Part shown: positions 56,601 through 64,000 of the stretch, piece by piece
Position numbering within the stretch: position 1 is the first letter of the stretch
Layout: each line of letters opens with the position of its first letter
NCBI RefSeq assembly: GCF_021130785.1
Contig: NW_025776835.1
Coordinates: forward strand, 124,001 to 188,000
Length of the DNA stretch: 64,000 bases
Source: Homalodisca vitripennis
Lineage: Eukaryota > Arthropoda > Insecta > Hemiptera > Cicadellidae
Direction: 5' to 3'
Notes under the pieces: model-generated
Seen by the model: only the letters and a program-made list of their open reading frames with translations
Databases searched by the model: none
What the model was told of the DNA's origin: nothing
Made by a program: the position numbers and the translations under genes

Positions 56601-58217
56601 AACTTTTATATCAATAATCTGCTAGTCAAAATTTAGTAAAATCTATAAACCCTTTTTTCAAGTACGGATTAATTAGAACTGTTTTTGAGTTTATCATCAA
56701 TAATATGCCACATTCTGCTACACTGAACAGGAGATAAACGAACACGCATAAAGCCATATATTTTTAGAGAAACCTCTTTTGTTTCAGGGCACCTCAAAAT
56801 GGTAATATCATACTAAAGTGGTAAAATATATTATGACAAAATGTTTTTTTTTTTAAAGATAGCAACTCCTTTCTACATACAAAGAGTGTTAATAGGGTTG
56901 AAGGGACAAAGCAAAAGCTGTAAGCTGTAAAAAATAACAAGTAAAACGATCTTGATGTTTTAATTACAAAAAACTGTATAGACCAATAGGCCTATACATT
57001 ATTAAACTAAATTTTATTTGAATTTTTATTTCATTAGATGCTTTTGCTTATAACGTATTGGACCAATACTACTTTAATATTTGGCTGATAGTATGTTTGT
57101 AAATGTAAAATGCTAATATTTACATATATTTAGCTTGTCACCATTTCAGGCAGGCCTCATCTCTTCAATACAGTATAATATTTACTTGCATTTTGAAGTT
57201 TTTTTATCATTTGTTAGTCTTCTTTTATAAGCTTTGTCCTTTTCTATGGCCTTCAATGCCTTAATTTATTGTTACTTAGAAAGGTTTTAAAGTTTTGAAA
57301 GCTTTAGGAGTGAGTCATTAATAGAGCATAGCCTATATGTGTTTACTCCCTGCTTATAGAATTGAACAAACTAAGATATGGACATTTTGTTACTGTAATA
57401 TTGCGGTACCTTTCAATAGCCGATGATTGCGCAGAAGTTGATGGTTGAGGTTCGTCGTCCATAGTTAAAGTAGAACGTTCTCCACGTCCCATGTAGGGTA
57501 TCCAAGGTCCATCACCTTCTTTCTCCTCTGTTATTTTATATTTTATATCAATATTGTTTTTGAACTTATAGAGGTGTTTCTTTTTACAGTGTTCTAGCCT
57601 CTTGTCATGGCGGTGCACCGTATTGCACATTAGTTCCAAACACTTATATTTTGAATGCCTTTTTTAATTTACGAGGCATTATTTAATTCTATAACACAAA
57701 AAGTTATAGTTAGCACAGAAATACAGTAGCTACTTAATACTAAACTCGTATAAACAAAACGAAAACGAAACAGAAACGCACACACGACATTCAAGTGGTC
57801 ACTACGTTCGTAAAGACACTAATTATTGTGTTGTGTTGAGGTTATGTTTACACACTACACACTACACTTGAAGACAATGCGTGACTGACTGAGCACTGGG
57901 CGGCGCGGAAGGGATGAGGTGCGTGGACTTATACTTGACAACGACCTTGGCAAGGCGGGGGCGGGGGTCTGTTGGTCTAAAAATAGAACTACTGCATTCG
58001 CCTCGTTTGAATTGAAAAGTTTAATTTGCTTTTATTTATTATTTTTTGCCTCTTAGGGCTTTAATTTGTTAAAACTACTGCAAACTTGTACATTTTTTTT
58101 AAATTTGTAAATAACGTATCCAAACCCCGCTTTTTAAAGTTCCCCCCCCAAAATTTTCATTCCCCCCCAATTTTTGTTTCAATTGCGCCATTGCTCCCCC
58201 CCCCGTGGGCGGCCCTG
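53665..58217. mobile_element. hAT transposon, 4.55 kb, degraded
   Basis: Bounded by imperfect inverted termini (CAGGGGTGCCCA and the complement of TGGGCGGCCCTG) and perfect 8-bp duplications ATGATGGG. Inside on the minus strand is a ZMYM1-like/TTF-type hAT transposase with several frame breaks. Both ends carry long C/G tracts around a shared ATGGCGCA word: C7 and C6 runs on the left, C8-, C7- and C9-type runs on the right. The element interrupts DNA just beyond the right edge of segmental copy B. It is non-autonomous as it stands. Confidence 0.95.
53939..57639 (-). pseudogene. hAT transposase (TTF zinc finger, DUF4371, hAT dimerisation), frame-broken
   Basis: Read on the minus strand: a start region at 57639, with PSTSAQSSA near 57430, may be a first exon. 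Acidic segments follow at 56571-56356 and 56407-56159. The TTF-type zinc finger (55920-56160, frame-shifted) has KWLVYNRHSDAVFCLHCLIF. The DUF4371 part (55914-55054) has LDSTQDVSKKE, SMDGAGNMRGPFSGVKS and WCRSHRFAL. The next frame (55057-54512) starts KRVNTTRW. The C-terminal hAT dimerisation region (54235-53939) reads LPATSCSAERAMSKLKIVKNRLRS. Frame breaks fall near 56155, 55060, 54525 and 54285. Some early gaps could be introns. Known relatives include ZMYM1-like host genes, but the termini show this is a transposon. Confidence 0.9.
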
Positions 58218-58225
58218 ATGATGGG

Positions 58226-61122
58226 TAAATAAATTCTCAATAGTAAGAACCTTAAAAATTTTAACAGGCCTAAAGGCTGTTCTCAGTAAAGTAAACAGTG
58301 CCAATAAAACATTGGCATCTTAATCCCGACACAGAGGCGTGAAACCGCAATGGCAAACTGTGCCAAAGCCAGTAATTACGGCGTGATTTGGAAGTTAAAC
58401 TTTGATTGTTTGCTGTCAAATGTAACTTTTTGTTGCTGTGCCTTCCCATTAATCTAGCGTTACTTGCATTCCATTCTATTTTCTATTCACAGTTTCGGTA
58501 TTTAAATTTCAGGCTAAGACTTCTTGCGAATTTTATAATAAGCTTTTATAAGATATACGATGTTTTATTAATGTTGTAGGAGCTTGTAAATCAGTACCAT
58601 CCGCAGAAGTGTTGTAATGACTGTAGTATATATATATATATTTATATATATTTATTTATTTATTTATCTATATGTATATATATATCTTATTAAAGTTCAC
58701 TCGATATATCAAAAACCTTTTTCAAATTTAGTATTTATAATAGTTTTTCTATAGTAAGATTTCTTTTCACATGGAAGAGTTTGTTAATACATGTAAGTAA
58801 GCATAGGTCCAATTTTTTGTCAATTTAAAACTCTTAATTAAATGAAATCATTAAATTATAGACCTGGTGTTTTTTACTTCTGAGCAGTTCCTCGTATCTG
58901 GATACACCCGTTATATGTCTATATCTAAAAAACTAACCTAGAATGTCTTTATCTGTTTTCATTAGTCGTCTAGGAGCCACGTCAACTATATCCCGGTCCT
59001 ATAGCATCATCTGGCTCAAGAGTTACCAGTCTGGGAGTTCCTGAATTTGTGAACCTACTAAATATTGGGTTTCGTACTCTAAAAACTTCTATCCCGTAAG
59101 AGCTCGCGACTACTAAAAATTATTACCAATGATGGATTACATCATCTAGAATTGGGTCTTTGGGAACTCCAAGCTTTTGGGACCAGTTGGTTCTATGAAG
59201 ATTCCAAATCTCTAGATGCTTTCGGCTTAAAAAAGTTTTCAGTTCTGTGAATCCCAATCTGTTGTAGCGCCGGTTTTAAAGCATATATCTATTACCAATG
59301 GTAGTCATCAACTCTCACTTACTTTATGTTCCGTTAAACATTTGACTGTATTAGACCTACCTTTTGGATATTAAGATGATTTTTTCCGGGTTCGCTATAA
59401 AGTTAAGACCATAAAATGTATATACCAAAACTCTTAATATACGAGTATACTGAACCAATCAGCATATCCCAATTATGTGTTTTAACTTATCAAACAGTTT
59501 GTATAGGAGAAAGCTACTTTTGCTTATTGCGCAGGGCGAAATCTGTACCGGAAAAGGACAAGATTACCCATCTAAGACTTCCGGTTGCAACTTCCGCCTC
59601 TGATCTATTTTGACCGAATTGATACTGAATAACTTTGGACACCAATTTAACAAATCTACTAACCTAATCATAATAATTCGTATTCGGGGTTTTCCGCACA
59701 CTGAATATTATTCACTCATCATAATATTATATTACGTTGTATTTTATGTAAGTATGTTTACTGTTTAAGAAGTATTCACGGAGATTAACAAATTAAAGCG
59801 AAAGAGTATATGTACTTTTAATATCTTAAGCTTGAATTATTTTAAATTTTATAGTTCACAAAAATTATTAATATTATAAAATTATAATTACTTTTGCTAT
59901 TTATATTTTTATTATAATTTTCCGATGCCTGTTAATGCAAAATTGCTTATAGTACTAATATTTGAAAATTTCTTCAACTAATAAACTTATTCAACTTTAT
60001 GTGTATAATTTTTGATACTTTTACACTAATGAATATATTGTTCTGTTGCAGGTATAACTTTGGAACGTTTGTTGAGTAAGTTAATTAAGGTCAATGCATT
60101 AATATATGACCTAAAGAATTTTTCTACAGCTTTTATTATTACAGTACTGGAAGGATACATTTTTTATTTTATAACTGAAACAATTTTATGAAACGGCTGT
60201 AACTTAATATTTCAACATTTCGCCTTTTCTCGTAATTTAGAAATTACAACCAAATTGTTCTTCTATTTTTTTAAATGTATTACTGCATTGATTACAATGA
60301 TGCTTGAGGAAAGGATCGTGGATATTTAACTGGACCATTTGTAATGTAACGCTCGACGTTTTTAAACTTTCTATGTAGGTGATAAGTGTTACATTTTTGC
60401 GCATATATTTTTCAGTATACTCTTGTTGTTGTCATAGTTGGAAATTTTCACATTAAGAAATAAACATGAATTGTGCTTAAATGGTACCGTACCATGTCGA
60501 GTTAACTGCTATACATAATTTTTTAATCGTCCTTTTTTAAGATATTTTCGTGGTCTCAATATCTGTAAAACCTCCATTGACTTATTATAATTTACAATAC
60601 TTAGATAACACTCTTGTTTAATTAAAAGATAGTATTGTTGTATAGTATAAATTAGAAACATCATTACAACGTTTTTTATTAAACGCAGCAGATTTTCAAA
60701 AAAATCCTAATTCTACAATAAATTAGTGGGGACTTGGACAAAAAAAAATTATTTGTAACATATATTTTTTTATTTTATTGTATTGTAGTTTGACATTTTC
60801 GGAATACAATGATATTAATATTATCACTCACAAAAATTTCTAAATGCTTCAAATAAATTTTTGAAGTTGCCTCTGCAACGCCATTGACGGCTGTATCCAG
60901 TGTTGAGCTTTCTTATAGTGCTGATTTTACTGATTTATTATTTACTTACTCTTAGGTTTTGTTTCTCTATGACCTTAGCAGTTTTGACAGATGTCTGCTT
61001 GTTTTGTTATTGTCAATTGTTTGTAACCTAGCAACTTTGTTGTTCTGACAATATTTTGTTATTATTGGAAGTTGACTCAGTGTTTATAGACTTTTATTTC
61101 AAAGTGATCCTTTGATAATATA
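58226..61122. other. AT-rich host DNA without a supported gene
   Basis: Contains a TATA/TTTA microsatellite at 58626-58690 and otherwise only short open frames. No RNA gene or mobile element could be supported. Confidence 0.6.
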
Positions 61123-61353
61123 ATGACTAGACCTAAAGGAATCTTTAAAAAACGTACCAATAAAGGTAATAGGTTTTATAAAAGGTTACCTTCAGTTTCA
61201 CCAGATGAAGACTCAACAGTTAGGCCTCGGCCTACTACTCCAAAAGTGGTAGTGCCACCCAGTTCTTCTGAGAAGAAATTAGGTAGTAGTGATGACCAAG
61301 GAAAGTCGAGTGAAGAAAAGAAGGAGAGCTCTTGGAGAGGAAGAGGAGAATGA
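61123..61353 (+). CDS. short basic, Ser-rich open frame, possible first exon or element fragment
   Basis: The 76-codon frame starts MTRPKGIFKKRTNKG and becomes Pro/Ser/Lys-rich before a stop. The opening RPKGIFKKR followed by a basic patch resembles N-termini of some transposon-encoded or host nuclear proteins, but no domain is complete. The following 400 bp (61380-61790) are AT-rich with words such as cttggccaaacagagttataag that look like repeat sequence. Its status as a gene is uncertain. Confidence 0.3.
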   Translation: MTRPKGIFKKRTNKGNRFYKRLPSVSPDEDSTVRPRPTTPKVVVPPSSSEKKLGSSDDQGKSSEEKKESSWRGRGE

Positions 61354-61890
61354 TGAACATTATGTTCCTGGAGGGTTTTAGAGCTCAAGTATTGTGAAAA
61401 ATATACTTTTTATCTAAATTTTTTGGTTTTTTGCGTTTTCCCGAAAATTTTGATTTTTCACACAAATGACCCGTTTTCTCTGAAAGTACTAAAGATAACA
61501 AGCTGAAATTTTTTACAGGATGTTTAGTACTTATCTATGATGCTACTGATCTACAAAGAAACAATTATAACAAGTATTGACTTATTAGGCCTCATTTTAC
61601 TGAAAAATAGTCTATATTTCAGGGTTATTTTGAACTCGCTAGATAAAAAAAATCATAACTTGGCCAAACAGAGTTATAAGTTCATAAAAATAGATCAGTA
61701 GCTTTGTATAGGACCACATAGTAAGTGATAAAAATATCAGGTTGGTATCTTTATTACTTTCTAAGATAATGGGACACAAAAGTACCTAATTTAACATGGG
61801 TTTATATGGAGCGTTCAAGTCCCCTTAATAGAGTATCTATATGATTTGATGCATCCTAAGGAATCGTATTTCTAAGGACCACAATAATGT

Positions 61891-61891
<1 letters not shown>

Positions 61892-61938
<47 letters not shown>
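61892..61938. repeat. (TA)n microsatellite
   Basis: A near-perfect TA run of about 45 bases. Confidence 0.95.
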
Positions 61939-61941
<3 letters not shown>

Positions 61942-62739
61942 CTTGCTTGACTGACTCGTTCTCTCCCCGTTGTTTCTCACTACCCATAATGTATGTTTTG
62001 GAAAAATTTTCACGCTCAAAAATTTATATCAGAAATAAGAAGAGTCTGGCATATCATGGTCATATGTATATTTGTAAAGTCAGCTACTTTTTTTGTATTA
62101 TTTCAACCAATTTTTATGGATATAAGACGTGTATGGTTCCAATATTAAGCTCTTCTTACCAGTTATCTACATAAAAATATGTAAAATTTTGTTACCGTAT
62201 AATTTTAGTGTAATTATTGAAACATTAACAACAACCGCCACATTATTTTGATGATCTTTTCCAGAAGAAGTAAGGTATCTTTTAATGTAACGTTCTGTTG
62301 TTGAATAACTTCATACATAAGACCTCAATTTAAATTTATATATTTTATATATTTAAATGTTTTATTCTTATAGCTTGGTTTTCAAACCAAGAACTTATGA
62401 AGACAATTCTACGGTTCATAATTAACTTTGCGGTGATAACTAGTTATTAATTCCAAAATCCTTTCATCGCCTAATTATTGAAATACTACCACATTACTGG
62501 AGAGCTTTTAGGATACAACGCGGATCAGTCAACTTCGAGCCCCATTTAGAGGAATTGAGAGAAGAATCTGGAGACCATTGGAATTGGTCGGGGCGGAGTG
62601 GAACGTGACGTAACATCACGTAGCTCATATTTCATTATAGTAACGGAACGGTAGACGCCATTTTGTATACTCAAACATGTGCAGCTGATCTCGGGTTATT
62701 AATACGTTAGGTAGGAACACGCCATACACGATGTGATGT

Positions 62740-63010
62740 AACAAGCTTCACTAATGCTGCATGCAAAATATCGAGTGTATAGCATTGTATAGACCAATAT
62801 AACAATGTTCGCTAAGGGACGTTAAAATACCATGGTGTGACACGAACCAACATAAAACTCGATGTTTATTTTATAGAAATGTAGCTTCATGCTAAACTCC
62901 AAGTCTATATATATATAAGTTTGTTTTCGAGATATCGTGCAGACATAGGGATGTGAAGTTTTTACAATCCCTCGAGCCCTTGAGTGCTAGACTTCGCTGA
63001 CGCTCAGACA
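62740..63010. repeat. dispersed repeat with gagatatcgtgcagac core, outside the duplication
   Basis: Shares with 39440-39640 the order of elements: a block with caagcttcact/atgctgcatgc words, aaactcgatg, gagatatcgtgcagac, then a ctcgagcccttgag segment and gctgacgctcag. Confidence 0.45.
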
Positions 63011-63439
63011 AAATACACTCTACTTGAAAAGTGTTTTCAAGAACATTTTTATTTTAAAATACGCTTATTGAATAAGATTAAATATACTTCTCTTGGTTTA
63101 TAAATACCAGCATAAGTTTCAAACTGTTGGTAGATGGCCAACAATATTAAAACAGATAAAAGGTATGACAATTTTGTTCAACAAATTTCTTGTTCGTGGG
63201 GTCACGATCGGTGGAGACGCTAAATAACCCTCGAGATAACCATTCATCGGTAGTTCTATCCAGCTTCCAAAATTACTTGACATAGTCATGATTACTTCAA
63301 AATGACAAAGTAATCTGACATCAGTTTTTGGAATGTCTCTATTTATCCATTTTAGTTATCGCGGAATCCATATCCCAAATTGGTACAGTACCTTTTCATT
63401 GGTATCGTGACAGGGGCAGCGACAGTCAACCTCGCTTTT

Positions 63440-64000
63440 GTGAGTGACAACTACTACGCGCGATTGCGTGAGGTACAACCGGGACGTTACGATAGTCAAT
63501 GTGCATTCGAATGTTATAATAATGCATCTTATTTACTTATCATCAATCTAATCGGCTTAATACAATTTTACTGATTAATTAATTATAACAGACTATTTCT
63601 AGAATAGGGATTGATATCTATACTAGTACTTTGAATATTGATATTATATATAAATAATTTCTTACTAGGACGAAACATTAAGTAATATTAATAAAAACAC
63701 AAAAGTTATTGATTTAAGTAAGACAATCTCGATTACACCCGAACATAAAAGTACAAGTACATTTATGCCCACGTTAATGATGGGTGAATTCCATAAGAAG
63801 TAAGATTGAACAAAAAACTGCGAACCACAAACAATACAAATGGACAAATCTGAACTTAAAATCAAACATCTAATTACCAACTATGAATTTTACAATAGCA
63901 GCTTGTCCATCAAAACGAAGAATTCAATCGAATGGTTGGCCTAATTCCAATAAATTGCTTACCACAGTCGGAAAAGTTGTACCTTTGATTACTGAACAGT
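63440..64000. repeat. 560-bp dispersed repeat, copy 2 (truncated by the window)
   Basis: Direct copy of 4788-5353. The short frame 63380-63574 enters it from the left. It ends only because the window does. Confidence 0.85.

Noticed and set aside
61837..62174. Frames on both strands near 61.9 kb
   Set aside because: Driven by a TA microsatellite coding poly Tyr-Ile.

Overview
The window is AT-rich, gene-poor nuclear DNA from a eukaryote, most likely an insect or other arthropod. It has long intronless noncoding stretches, microsatellites, minisatellites and several transposon families, and no clear host protein gene. The species cannot be named from sequence alone.

Region by region: 1-7737 is host DNA with dispersed repeats, two tRNA-like sequences and microsatellites. 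7744-25349 is a complete Maverick/Polinton (polinton/adintovirus-type) element of about 17.6 kb. It has terminal inverted repeats of about 1.25 kb, termini of the AG...CT type and a compatible 6-bp TATATA target duplication inside a TA microsatellite. 25356-27229 is host DNA. 27230-53190 is a direct tandem segmental duplication (copy A about 27.23-40.08 kb, copy B about 40.09-53.19 kb). Each copy has separately expanded a different minisatellite (135-bp unit in A, 124-bp unit in B). 53665-58217 is a decayed hAT transposon with a perfect 8-bp target duplication. 58226-64000 is host DNA. Its last 560 bp repeat a segment seen at 4788-5353.

The Polinton carries the full replication, integration and virion set. 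This comprises protein-primed DNA polymerase B (with an N-terminal zinc finger), RVE integrase, BRO-family protein, penton-like minor capsid protein, FtsK/HerA-type packaging ATPase, a virion-type protein ending in a phospholipase A2-like domain, a small pX-like basic/amphipathic protein, adenain-like cysteine protease, a coiled-coil fibre-like protein and a double-jelly-roll major capsid protein. It also has several CxxC zinc-ribbon proteins and three genes inside each inverted repeat. Most genes start directly at a T-rich TATATAAATGG-type motif, so translation start and a presumed promoter coincide, as in poxvirus late promoters. Polymerase, integrase, ATPase, BRO, penton, pX-like and the PLA2 gene contain single-base frame breaks, many in A or T runs. 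The major capsid, protease, fibre-like and several small genes are open. The breaks could be decay of an endogenised copy or uncorrected long-read indels.

Together the genes describe an element that replicates by protein priming, integrates by an integrase and could in principle form virions. Frame breaks make this copy look inactive as read.
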